This document shows, in pieces, positions 7,016 through 14,243 of a DNA stretch of 28,877 nucleotides. Each line of letters begins with the position of its first letter. The stretch's first letter is position 1. The stretch comes from CAYUEQ01 sp964443805 (lineage in GTDB: Bacteria > Bacillota_I > Bacilli_A > RF39 > UBA660). The stretch spans positions 1-28,877 of the forward strand of contig CAYUEQ010000007.1 of NCBI GenBank assembly GCA_964443805.1, given 5' to 3'. Below the pieces are notes generated by a model. That model was not told where the DNA came from, ran no database searches, and saw only the letters and a program-made list of their open reading frames with translations. The position numbers were made by a program, and so were the translations under genes.

Positions 7016-7570
7016 TTGGCAAATTATAAAGAAATAGTTACAAAAGCAGTAATAGGAAAAGGGAAGCGACAATTATCATACAACATTGATCTTATTCCAC
7101 AAGAAAAACCTAATACTATATTAGGTTGTTGGATTATCAATCATAATTTTAGTGGAACTAAAAGTGATGATTCAGTCTTGGTTAGAGGAGAATACGATAT
7201 TAATGTTTGGTATTCTTATGCAGACGATACTAAAACTACTGTTTTTACTCAAAAGTATATATATGAAGAAAAGATGAAATTATCATTAAAAGAAGAAACA
7301 AAACTTACTAATGACTCAGAGATTATTGTAAGATCTTTAAAACAACCAACAGTAAATAATGCTGAATTAAAAGATAATGTTGTTAAGTTGTTGATCGAAA
7401 AAGAATTAGGAATAGAAATAATTGGTGATACAAAAGTACGTATATCAGTAGAGGAAGATTTTGAAGATTATGAAATTATTGAAGATTCTGAAGAAGTAAG
7501 TTCAACAATGATTAATGATACTATTGAAAAAGAAGTTGATGAAGATTATTTAAATGAAGATGTCAACTAA
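7016..7570 (+). CDS. cotE: CotE, outer spore coat morphogenetic protein
   Basis: A 184-residue protein that matches CotE across its length: YKEIVTKAVIGKGK, ILGCWIINHNFSG, YDINVWYSYADDTKT, GDTKVRISVEEDFED, and an acidic C-terminal tail rich in Glu and Asp. B. subtilis CotE has 181 residues. CotE sits at the forespore surface via SpoIVA and organises outer-coat assembly; its acidic tail recruits coat proteins. The start is TTG at 7016, supported by the strong GGGAGGT 8 bases upstream and by homology at the second residue. A candidate sporulation promoter precedes it and a strong terminator overlaps its stop, so it is a single-gene unit. With GerE, it places the organism among Bacilli-type spore formers. 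Confidence 0.95.
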   Translation: MANYKEIVTKAVIGKGKRQLSYNIDLIPQEKPNTILGCWIINHNFSGTKSDDSVLVRGEYDINVWYSYADDTKTTVFTQKYIYEEKMKLSLKEETKLTNDSEIIVRSLKQPTVNNAELKDNVVKLLIEKELGIEIIGDTKVRISVEEDFEDYEIIEDSEEVSSTMINDTIEKEVDEDYLNEDVN

Positions 7571-7593
7571 AAAACGTTGACACTTCTTTTTTT
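7556..7593 (+). terminator. Terminator of cotE
   Basis: TGTCAAC (7561-7567) pairs with GTTGACA (7576-7582). An outer GAAG/CTTC extension pairs around one bulged base, and a run of T follows. The 3' arm contains the TTGACA of the next promoter. Confidence 0.88.
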
Positions 7594-7605
7594 GTTTGAT
7601 ATAGT
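7577..7605 (+). promoter_or_regulatory. SigA promoter of rpsP-khpA
   Basis: TTGACA (7577-7582), a 17-base spacer and TATAGT (7600-7605), with TGA directly before the -10 (extended -10). The -35 box lies within the cotE terminator stem. Confidence 0.8.
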
Positions 7606-7631
7606 TAAGTAGTAAAAAAGGAGGAAAGATT

Positions 7632-7922
7632 ATGGCAGTAAAAATAAGATTAAAAAGAATGGGATCTAAAAAAAGACCTTTTTATAGAATTGTTGCAGCT
7701 GATGCTAAAAGTTCAAGAGATGGAAGATTTATTGAAAATTTAGGTACTTATAATCCATTACCAGAAAAAACGGAAATAAATGTTGATGAAGAGAAAGTAT
7801 TAAAATATTTAAATAATGGAGCTATACCAACAGATACAGCAAGAAGTATTTTAAGTAAACTTGGAATTATGGAAAAATTTGCAAAATCTAAAGCAGATAA
7901 AAAGAAAAAAGAAGGTAAGTAA
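7632..7922 (+). CDS. rpsP: Ribosomal protein bS16
   Basis: A 96-residue protein of normal bS16 length. It opens AVKIRLKRMGSKKRPFYRIV and continues with ADAKSSRDGRFIENLGTYNPL, both diagnostic, and has a Lys-rich C-terminus. bS16 binds 16S rRNA early in 30S assembly. Ribosome-binding site AGGAGG. It is co-transcribed with khpA one base downstream. In Bacillus the order continues to rimM and trmD; here a terminator ends the unit after khpA. Confidence 0.97.
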   Translation: MAVKIRLKRMGSKKRPFYRIVAADAKSSRDGRFIENLGTYNPLPEKTEINVDEEKVLKYLNNGAIPTDTARSILSKLGIMEKFAKSKADKKKKEGK

Positions 7923-7923
7923 T

Positions 7924-8169
7924 ATGGATATTGTTGCTTATACAGAAAACTTAGTAAAAAGTATTGTAAAAGAACCTGATATGGTAAAAGTACAACAATT
8001 TGAAGGTGATGAAGAAACAGTTCTTTTAGAAGTAATTGTTCATTCTGATGACATGGGAGCAGTAATAGGACGTAAAGGAAAGATGGCATCATCTATAAGA
8101 ACTTTAGTCCAAGCTTATGCTTACATAAACAACTTAAACCGTGTTAATATTAATATCGATTCATTTTAG
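7924..8169 (+). CDS. khpA: KhpA, KH-domain RNA-binding protein
   Basis: An 81-residue single KH-domain protein with the RNA-binding loop GAVIGRKGKMASSIR and the usual N-terminus YTENLVKSIVKEPDMVKV. KhpA (YlqC) forms a dimer with KhpB/Jag and binds many RNAs in Gram-positive bacteria, with effects on cell elongation and division. I chose the ATG at 7924, directly after the rpsP stop. A longer in-frame start at 7861 lies inside rpsP and adds a stretch not found in the family. The gene order rpsP-khpA is conserved in Bacillota. Confidence 0.95.
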   Translation: MDIVAYTENLVKSIVKEPDMVKVQQFEGDEETVLLEVIVHSDDMGAVIGRKGKMASSIRTLVQAYAYINNLNRVNINIDSF

Positions 8170-8189
8170 ACTACTCAAGTAGTCTTTTT
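8168..8189 (+). terminator. Terminator of rpsP-khpA
   Basis: GACTAC and GTAGTC form a perfect 6-bp stem around loop TCAA, followed by TTTTT. It starts in the khpA stop codon. Confidence 0.9.
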
Positions 8190-8235
8190 CTTTACATAAT
8201 TTTATTATTATATTTATTTTTTTAACAATAAGACG

Positions 8236-8241
8236 TATAAT
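8236..8241 (+). promoter_or_regulatory. Candidate -10 box of uppS-cdsA-rseP
   Basis: A perfect TATAAT lies 27 bases before the uppS ATG. The -35 region at 17-base spacing (TTTATT) is poor. Confidence 0.5.
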
Positions 8242-8268
8242 GTATATATATACAGTTAGGAGTTAGAT

Positions 8269-8985
8269 ATGGAAAAGCTAGTTATTCCGCATCATGTAGC
8301 AATTATAATGGACGGTAATGGAAGATGGGCAACAGCTAGAGGTTTATCTCGAAGCATGGGGCATAAAGAAGGAGCTAATACACTTCAAAATTTAGCGATA
8401 CATATTTTAAATAGAGATATTAAAATACTAAGTGTTTTTGCATTTTCTACTGATAATTTTAAAAGAACCCAAAAAGAAGTAGATTATTTAATGAATTTAT
8501 TTATTGAATTTTTTAGTAAAAGTACTAAAAAATTCAATGATAAAAAAATAAAGGTTGTTTTTTCCGGAAGAAAAGATCGACTATCTGATAAGTTATTAGA
8601 AGTAATCGATAATATTCAAAAAAATACTTATAATAATAAAAAAGGAATTTTAAATATATGTTTAAACTATGGTGGGCAGGAAGAAATAGTTGATGCGGCT
8701 AAAAAAATGCACGAAGATATTTCTTCTAATGAAATATCTATAGATGAAATAAATCGTGATAATTTCTATAATTATTTATACAATGATTTACCACCAATAG
8801 ATTATTTAATAAGAACAGGTGGAGAATTAAGAATTAGTAACTTTATGCTCTATCAATCATCTTTTGCTGAATTATATTTTACTGATACATTATTTCCGGA
8901 CTTTGATGAAAAAGAGTTTGATAAGTCACTAGAGAAATTTGAAAATAGAAACAGAAGATTTGGAGGAAATAGTAATGAGAGTTAA
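8269..8985 (+). CDS. uppS: Undecaprenyl diphosphate synthase
   Basis: A 238-residue cis-prenyltransferase that extends farnesyl diphosphate with isopentenyl units to make the C55 carrier lipid for peptidoglycan. The Mg-binding Asp15 lies in IMDGNGRWA, and downstream signatures are VFAFSTDNFKR, LNICLNYGGQEEIVDA, DYLIRTGGELRISNF and SSFAELYF. Ribosome-binding site TTAGGAG. The stop overlaps cdsA by 11 bases, giving the conserved order uppS-cdsA-rseP found in most Bacillota, where frr and tsf often lie upstream; they are not here. Confidence 0.97.
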   Translation: MEKLVIPHHVAIIMDGNGRWATARGLSRSMGHKEGANTLQNLAIHILNRDIKILSVFAFSTDNFKRTQKEVDYLMNLFIEFFSKSTKKFNDKKIKVVFSGRKDRLSDKLLEVIDNIQKNTYNNKKGILNICLNYGGQEEIVDAAKKMHEDISSNEISIDEINRDNFYNYLYNDLPPIDYLIRTGGELRISNFMLYQSSFAELYFTDTLFPDFDEKEFDKSLEKFENRNRRFGGNSNES

Positions 8986-9772
8986 AGTTGCAGCGGCAAT
9001 TGTACTACTAATGATAGTTATTCCGATTATTATTTTAGGAGGAATATATTATACTGTAGGTGTTGGAATAATTGCAGTACTAGCATATAAAGAATTTATT
9101 GATTTGGAAAAAGGTAAAGATAAAACACCTGATATAGTTTCAGTTGTTGGACTAATATGTTTATTATTTATAGTTTATTCTAATTACGTATCAAATTATC
9201 TAATACCTAATATTGAGTATTGGGCATTAGGAATTTTAATGTTAGTATTATTACTCCCAATAGTGTTTGTTGGAAACCAAAAAAAATATAATTCTAACAA
9301 AGCATTTTATTTAATAGGAGTTATCTTATTATTAGGGTTTGCTTTTAATACACTTTTAGTTGTAAGAAATTATGATGTTAAATATTTAGTATTTATCTTA
9401 TTGATTACAGTTCTTACTGATACATTTGCTCAAATAGTTGGAACATTAATTGGGAAGACTAAGTTAACATCTATATCTCCTAATAAAACATGGGAAGGTA
9501 GTATATTTGGTGTTTTAATTGGATCTTTCATTTCAATAATGTATTATATAGCATTTATTAATCCTGATGCTAACATATTAACAGTAGTTATTCTAGTTAT
9601 ATTCCTAGCAGTAATTGCTCAAATAGGAGATTTAATCTTTTCGTCAATTAAAAGATTAAATAACAAAAAAGATTTTTCAAATATTATTCCAGGACATGGT
9701 GGTATTTTAGATAGATTAGATAGTTTGATTATGGTATTACTTGCATTTGCATTAGTAATCCAATATTTATAA
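8975..9772 (+). CDS. cdsA: Phosphatidate cytidylyltransferase
   Basis: A 265-residue integral membrane enzyme that makes CDP-diacylglycerol from phosphatidic acid and CTP. It has about eight hydrophobic helices and the C-terminal CDS signature: SPNKTWEGSIFGVLIG, then GDLIFSSIKRLNNKKDFS and IIPGHGGILDRLDS. I chose the ATG at 8975, which has GGAGG 7 bases upstream, over an in-frame ATG at 8939 that lies deeper in uppS and adds 12 charged residues. It is followed by rseP with a GGAGG site. Confidence 0.96.
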   Translation: MRVKVAAAIVLLMIVIPIIILGGIYYTVGVGIIAVLAYKEFIDLEKGKDKTPDIVSVVGLICLLFIVYSNYVSNYLIPNIEYWALGILMLVLLLPIVFVGNQKKYNSNKAFYLIGVILLLGFAFNTLLVVRNYDVKYLVFILLITVLTDTFAQIVGTLIGKTKLTSISPNKTWEGSIFGVLIGSFISIMYYIAFINPDANILTVVILVIFLAVIAQIGDLIFSSIKRLNNKKDFSNIIPGHGGILDRLDSLIMVLLAFALVIQYL

Positions 9773-9781
9773 GGAGGAATT

Positions 9782-10825
9782 ATGATTACATTAATATTAC
9801 TAATTTTAATCTTAAGTTTATTAATATTTGTCCATGAACTTGGACATTTTCTACTTGCTAAAAAAGCAAAAGTACATATATATGAATTTGCTTTAGGAAT
9901 GGGACCTATAATATGGTCTAAAGAAGGTAAGGATGGTGTTTTATATTCTTTAAGATTATTTCCAATTGGTGGATTTTGCTCGATAGCAGGTGAAGTATAT
10001 GAAGATGATACTGAAATACCAAAAGAAAAATTCATGTGTAATCGTCCTTGGATTCAAAGAGTTTTGATAATTATATCTGGAGTAGTATTTAATTTTATTT
10101 TAGCTCTGTTTATATTAGTTATCAGTGGTTTAATATGGGGCAATGTTGATACTAAACCAATAATAGCTGAACTTGTTGATAAATACCCAATGCATGCTTC
10201 TGGGATAGAAGTAGGTGACAAAGTCTTAGAAATAAATGATTTTAAAACTAATAGTTGGGAAAGGTTATCAGTTGCTTTAAATTTAAAAAATGAAAATAAA
10301 TATTACACATTTAAAGTTAAAAAATCTGATGGAACTAAAAAAACATATAAAGTTGAACCATTAATTGAAAAAGATAAAGATGGAAATGAAGTACCTGTAT
10401 TTGGTTTTATGGCAGAAAGTACTGTAGAAAAAGGACTACTTGCATCAATTAAACTTTCTTTTGTAAAGTTTGGTAGAACTATAGAACAAATGTGGCTAGT
10501 AATTATTAATTTGTTTGCGGGAAATATATCGTTAAATGCTTTATCTGGACCAGTAGGTATGTATGCAATGGTTGGAGAAAGTTCTAGTTATGGAATCCAA
10601 AGTATATTATTTTTAACAGCTTTATTAAGCATTAATTTAGGTTTTATAAATATATTGCCGATACCAGCATTTGATGGTGGACGTTTATTATTTTTGTTAA
10701 TTGAAAAAATTACTGGGAAACCAATTAATTTAAAAATAGAAAATTGGGCGCATACGATAGGGTTTATTCTATTATTAGGATTAATGCTCTTAATAACTAT
10801 TAAAGATATCATCAATTTGTTTTGA
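9782..10825 (+). CDS. rseP: RseP/RasP site-2 intramembrane zinc protease
   Basis: A 347-residue site-2 protease. The zinc motif HELGH is at residues 18-22 in the first membrane helix, and the second metal-site motif, in NILPIPAFDGGRL, has Asp near 298. Between them is a PDZ domain (about residues 125-200; ASGIEVGDKVLEINDFK). In Bacillus, RasP cleaves anti-sigma factors and cleared signal peptides within the membrane. It is the third gene of uppS-cdsA-rseP. Its TGA stop is part of the TTGACA -35 box of the next gene. No hairpin terminator is visible, so some read-through into the next gene is likely. Confidence 0.96.
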   Translation: MITLILLILILSLLIFVHELGHFLLAKKAKVHIYEFALGMGPIIWSKEGKDGVLYSLRLFPIGGFCSIAGEVYEDDTEIPKEKFMCNRPWIQRVLIIISGVVFNFILALFILVISGLIWGNVDTKPIIAELVDKYPMHASGIEVGDKVLEINDFKTNSWERLSVALNLKNENKYYTFKVKKSDGTKKTYKVEPLIEKDKDGNEVPVFGFMAESTVEKGLLASIKLSFVKFGRTIEQMWLVIINLFAGNISLNALSGPVGMYAMVGESSSYGIQSILFLTALLSINLGFINILPIPAFDGGRLLFLLIEKITGKPINLKIENWAHTIGFILLLGLMLLITIKDIINLF

Positions 10826-10850
10826 CAAAAAATATTAAATATTATAAAAT
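10822..10850 (+). promoter_or_regulatory. SigA promoter of the 119-residue orphan gene
   Basis: A perfect TTGACA, a 17-base spacer and TAAAAT. The -35 box overlaps the rseP stop codon. Confidence 0.75.
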
Positions 10851-10874
10851 GTTATTAAGATAGGTTGTGTAGAT

Positions 10875-11234
10875 ATGAATAAAAACAAAGAAATTTTAAA
10901 ACATTGTCCTAATTTCCGTAAAATAGTTGAATTTGATTATTTAGAGGATGATAACATTTCTGAAAAACTTATTAATTTCTATACAGATTTTATATTTAGC
11001 GTTGATTTAACTAATGAAACTGAATTATTATATGCAAAACAAATTGATAAAGTATTAGAACAATATATTGATGACTATAATTTTAGAAAAGAAATGAAAC
11101 AATCATTAAAAACATTAAAAGTTAAAAGTGATGGAAATATATTAAAATCAATAATTGAAAGTATTTTAAAAATATTTGATTTATATATCGAACAAACAAT
11201 GACTAAAAAAATATATGTAACTAGATGGATTTAG
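10875..11234 (+). CDS. Uncharacterised 119-residue helical protein
   Basis: I do not recognise this protein. It is soluble, rich in Lys, Glu, Ile and Leu, and appears all-helical, with no signal peptide, membrane helix or clear motif. It has one Cys (KHCPNFRK). It has its own SigA-type promoter, and a strong terminator whose stem encodes the last residues (TRWI), so it is a monocistronic unit. The site before its ATG (AGATAGGTTGTG) recurs before the Hpt-receiver gene at 20427. The good promoter, terminator and uninterrupted frame support a real gene. Confidence 0.8.
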   Translation: MNKNKEILKHCPNFRKIVEFDYLEDDNISEKLINFYTDFIFSVDLTNETELLYAKQIDKVLEQYIDDYNFRKEMKQSLKTLKVKSDGNILKSIIESILKIFDLYIEQTMTKKIYVTRWI

Positions 11235-11247
11235 CCATCTAGTTTTT
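11219..11247 (+). terminator. Terminator of the 119-residue orphan gene
   Basis: AACTAGATGG pairs perfectly with CCATCTAGTT (10 bp) around a 6-base loop that contains the stop codon; T residues follow. Confidence 0.92.
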
Positions 11248-11267
11248 AAAAACACAAAGGAGATAAT

Positions 11268-11970
11268 ATGGATAAAATAATTCGTAAGCATTATTTAAAA
11301 TCATTTTATATTATTACAATGATTTTTAGTTTTTTCTTATTACTTTTACATTTCTTGTTACCTGTTGTTGGAAACTATTCTATTTCTTTTACTCAATGGT
11401 CTCCGTTATTATCATTAATTTTTATAGCATTAATTTTAAAAGACAAATCAATTTTTAATGATATAAAAAACCATGCATTACTCAATAAAAATAATTTAAA
11501 GTGGATCCTTCCAACGATAATGATTCCTAGTACTTTAATATTTATAAGTAGTTTTATTATGAGTGTTTTTAAAATAAACTTTGTTGTCTGGGAGGGGAAC
11601 TTAAAATTCTATTTATTAAGTTCACTAGCTATACTTATTGGATGTATTACAGAAGAAATAGGTTGGAGAGGTTTTTTATTACCTAATCTTCAAAAGAAAT
11701 ATTCTCCATTTCTTAGTAGTGTTATTGTAGGGCTTCTTTGGGGATTGTGGCACTTTAATTTTACAGGTGGTGCATTAGGATTTGTATTATATATAATNNN
11801 NNNNNNNNNNNNNNNNNNNNNNNNNNNNNNNNNNNNNNNNNNNNNNNNNNNNNNNNNNNNNNNNNNNNNNNNNNNNNNNNNNNNNNNNNNNNNNNNNATT
11901 ATATATAATACAAAGTATAGTATTTGCTATACCTTGCTTATTGATAATAATGGATTTCAAAAAAAAATAA
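11268..11970 (+). CDS. CPBP-family intramembrane protease, interrupted by gap
   Basis: A polytopic membrane protein of the CPBP (CAAX protease/bacteriocin-processing, Abi) family. Visible are three to four N-terminal helices, motif 1 EEIGWRGFL (EExxxR), and motif 2 at WGLWHFNF. Sequence is lost at 11798-11897. After the gap, the frame that reads LYIIQSIVFAIPCLLIIMDF and stops at 11970 is hydrophobic and ends exactly at the terminator. The frame implied by exactly 100 N gives polar sequence ending at 11987 inside the hairpin. I therefore place the stop at 11970. Motif 3 (a His/Asn in a later helix) is not seen and may lie in the gap. Family members process prenylated-type proteins or peptides, or give bacteriocin immunity. 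It is not adjacent to the bacteriocin operon. Confidence 0.8.
11798..11897. other. Assembly gap, 100 N
   Basis: The run of exactly 100 N is the conventional size for a gap of unknown length. The last 17 bases before it and the first 17 after it are exact reverse complements, and the innermost 12 (ATTATATATAAT) are self-complementary. Confidence 0.98.
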
Positions 11971-12007
11971 AAGAACTGATGATATGAATCTGAATCAGTT
12001 CTTTTTT
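11969..12007. terminator. Bidirectional terminator, CPBP gene and beta-lactamase-like gene
   Basis: AAAAGAACTGAT pairs with ATCAGTTCTTTT (12 bp, 13-base loop). A T run follows on the plus strand, and the A run upstream (11959-11967) provides a T tract on the minus strand. Confidence 0.88.
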
Positions 12008-12061
12008 ATACAAATAATTTTCTTGTTTTTATTAATGTACCTATAACTATGATTATATAAT

Positions 12062-13144
12062 TTAGTTGTTTTTAATTTCTTGCATTAGTTTTGTACCAAT
12101 AAAAGTCATTGAGATGTTTTCATAGGCTGATATGTTGCTTAAAATAATTACACCATATTTTTTTTCTTTATTAAAACCAAAGTAACTATTAAAGTGTGAT
12201 GTAGATCCATTATGCCATGTAATATTGTTTAAATCATCAATCATCCATGTCATACCTATTTTATCTACTCTTATATTTAATTCATTATTATTTTCATTTA
12301 TATCAATAGATGTCAGTTCTTTTGTTGTGTTATTAATATAATCATCTGTAGAATTTAAATATATTTTTAAATACTCTACCATATCAGTTATATTAGAAAT
12401 TATAGCACCAGCTGGTATATAACCATCATCTTTTTTCCATTGCCAATAGTTTTTTAAATTTCCAGTACCTGTTGCAACTTTTGTATTATTTAATTTCAAA
12501 TCATTCTTAATAAATTCACTAGTTAAGTTAATAAAATCTTGGTTATAAACTTCTTCTAAAACGAGTCCTAAAACCCCTATACTGAAATTTGAATATTTAA
12601 AGTTATAATCTTTATCTTTTAAGTTTACTTTGTTTACTTTATTTATTATTTTATCTTTAGATATATTGTAATACATATTATCTTTATTAAAAATATTCTT
12701 AATAAATTGTTTATTTATGTAGTATTCTTTATAACCGGATGTATGAGTAAGTAATCTTTTTATAGTAGGGTAATATTTATCATTATCTAAATCAAGGTAT
12801 TTATCAATCGAATCATCTATATTAATTTTATTTTCTTCAATTGCTTTAGAGATTAAGAGACCTACAAATGTTTTACTTATTGAACCTATTTCATATTGAT
12901 AATCAAGATTATTTTCAATTTTAGCATTTTCTCCATATACTTTAAACTCAACTTCATCATCTTTTATTATAGCAATAGATATTTTAGTGTTTTTATCATT
13001 TTTGGTAACTTCTTTAATCATCTCAGTAGAATTCATTGTTTGATATCTTTTTTGTCTGTTAACTTGTATTAAATTAAAAAGTACTACTATTAAAACAACA
13101 ATTCCAATTATCACTAAACCTATAATCATTATTCTTTTCTTCAT
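12062..13144 (-). CDS. Serine beta-lactamase/penicillin-binding-like hydrolase, membrane anchored
   Basis: A 360-residue protein of the beta-lactamase (class C-like, PF00144-type) fold, with one N-terminal anchor (about residues 5-24). The three catalytic motifs are present: Ser88-Ile-Ser-Lys91 (GSISKTF), Tyr184-Ser-Asn186 and His311-Asn-Gly313 (replacing KTG). Such proteins include D-aminopeptidases, esterases and cell-wall hydrolases; few are true beta-lactamases. Substrate cannot be told from sequence. Ribosome-binding site GGAG 8 bases before the ATG. It runs opposite to its neighbours and shares a bidirectional terminator with the CPBP gene. Confidence 0.9.
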   Translation of the reverse strand: MKKRIMIIGLVIIGIVVLIVVLFNLIQVNRQKRYQTMNSTEMIKEVTKNDKNTKISIAIIKDDEVEFKVYGENAKIENNLDYQYEIGSISKTFVGLLISKAIEENKINIDDSIDKYLDLDNDKYYPTIKRLLTHTSGYKEYYINKQFIKNIFNKDNMYYNISKDKIINKVNKVNLKDKDYNFKYSNFSIGVLGLVLEEVYNQDFINLTSEFIKNDLKLNNTKVATGTGNLKNYWQWKKDDGYIPAGAIISNITDMVEYLKIYLNSTDDYINNTTKELTSIDINENNNELNIRVDKIGMTWMIDDLNNITWHNGSTSHFNSYFGFNKEKKYGVIILSNISAYENISMTFIGTKLMQEIKNN

Positions 13145-13209
13145 CTTCTCACTCCAACTAGAAACTTCTTTTTTTATTATATCATTATTTTACTACAAAA
13201 TATAATTAA

Positions 13210-13218
13210 TGTTATAAT
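13210..13218 (+). promoter_or_regulatory. Extended -10 promoter of the 200-residue membrane protein gene
   Basis: TGT followed by TATAAT; TTACTA lies at 17-base spacing upstream. It faces away from the divergent beta-lactamase-like gene. Confidence 0.6.
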
Positions 13219-13254
13219 TAAATTGTTTAAAAAAACTTAAAGGAGAGAAATAAA

Positions 13255-13857
13255 ATGAATCGTAGAATTGGAATGATATCTTCGAGTATAACATTAATTA
13301 GTGTAATCTTGTTTGCGTTATTTATGCTCTTAGGTGCATCATCAATGGCTTATGGAATATGTATATTACTAGCATGTGGCTATATTATTATGGTTGGAGC
13401 ATTTTCTAGTTATACAACTAAAGCAGTCGAATCTGCTAAATATGCCAGCATTATTTTTGCTATCATCTATGCTGTTTTTGTAATACTTGTTTATTATGCT
13501 CAAATTACTACATTAGTACAAAACACCTTAACAGAACAGGCAACTTTAATACTTGATTATCAAAAGTTTGGTTTGTTTTTTAGTTATAATTTATTCGGAT
13601 ATGGAATGTTATCTATTTCTACATTTTTCTTAGGACTTACAATTTCAGATGAGCATAAAGAAAATAAAACATTGAAATTATTATTAATAATACATGGGAT
13701 ATTTAGTTTAGTATGTTTTATACCAATTTTAGGTGTCTTCAATACAGGGATGGCTGGTGGAGATATAATAGGAATTGCAGTATTAGAATTATGGTGCATT
13801 TACTTTATACCAATATGTATTTTAAGTTACCAGTACTTTAAAAGAAAAAAAAGTTAA
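13255..13857 (+). CDS. Uncharacterised 200-residue membrane protein, about six helices
   Basis: I do not recognise the family. It shows about six hydrophobic segments, starting at ITLISVILFALFMLLG, with a basic C-terminus (YFKRKKS) that is probably cytoplasmic. There are no conserved charged residues in the helices that would suggest a transporter, and no catalytic motif. The ribosome-binding site AGGAGAG is good. It is divergent from the beta-lactamase-like gene and is followed 13 bases later by the pyrophosphatase-like gene, so the two are probably co-transcribed. Confidence 0.85.
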   Translation: MNRRIGMISSSITLISVILFALFMLLGASSMAYGICILLACGYIIMVGAFSSYTTKAVESAKYASIIFAIIYAVFVILVYYAQITTLVQNTLTEQATLILDYQKFGLFFSYNLFGYGMLSISTFFLGLTISDEHKENKTLKLLLIIHGIFSLVCFIPILGVFNTGMAGGDIIGIAVLELWCIYFIPICILSYQYFKRKKS

Positions 13858-13870
13858 AGGTGAGAAGAAA

Positions 13871-14173
13871 ATGAATCATAAAAAAGATTATTTAGGCAAA
13901 AAAGTAACTGTTAAAATTGATAGAAAGTTAGGAAGTAAACATCCAAAACATGGCTTTATATATCCATTAAATTATGGTTATATCCCAGGAACTATTAGTG
14001 GAGATGGAGAAGAGTTAGATGCTTATGTTATAGGTGTTTTTGCTCCAGTAGAAGAATTTGTAGGAAAGTGTATTGCAATTATTCATCGTACAAACGATGA
14101 TGATGACAAACTGATAGTAACTAAAAAAGGATTAAATTTAGAACAATATTTTGAATCTGAAATTATAAGATAA
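13871..14173 (+). CDS. Short inorganic pyrophosphatase-like protein
   Basis: A 100-residue protein that resembles the active-site half of family I soluble pyrophosphatases: HPKHGFIYPLNYGYIPGT, then SGDGEELDAYVIGV, which corresponds to the DGDPLDVLVI motif with Glu replacing the middle Asp. Family I enzymes in Bacteria have about 165-180 residues, so this is a compact version. The usual downstream motif DxKxxxV is not clear. It could hydrolyse pyrophosphate or a related diphosphate. Ribosome-binding site AGGTGAG. It follows the membrane protein gene closely, and no terminator is visible after it. Confidence 0.8.
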   Translation: MNHKKDYLGKKVTVKIDRKLGSKHPKHGFIYPLNYGYIPGTISGDGEELDAYVIGVFAPVEEFVGKCIAIIHRTNDDDDKLIVTKKGLNLEQYFESEIIR

Positions 14174-14193
14174 TAACAATTTAAGCTAAAACA

Positions 14194-14221
14194 TTGACAT
14201 TACAATAATTTTATATATAAT
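14194..14221 (+). promoter_or_regulatory. SigA promoter of the HAD pseudoenzyme gene
   Basis: A perfect TTGACA, a 16-base spacer and a perfect TATAAT. The geometry is the same as in the promoter of the following paralogue. Confidence 0.82.
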
Positions 14222-14243
14222 ATAACTCAAATAAGGAGGAATT

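Noticed and set aside
7748..8092. Long open frames antisense to rpsP-khpA and to other genes (for example 5377-5655, 9619-10035, 25975-26298)
   Set aside because: They lie opposite well-identified genes, lack ribosome-binding sites and have no recognisable domain; they follow from the base composition.
12062..13144. Antibiotic-resistance beta-lactamase
   Set aside because: The fold and motifs (SxxK, YSN, HNG) fit the broad class C/penicillin-binding-like family, most of whose members are peptidases or esterases; nothing marks it as a resistance enzyme.
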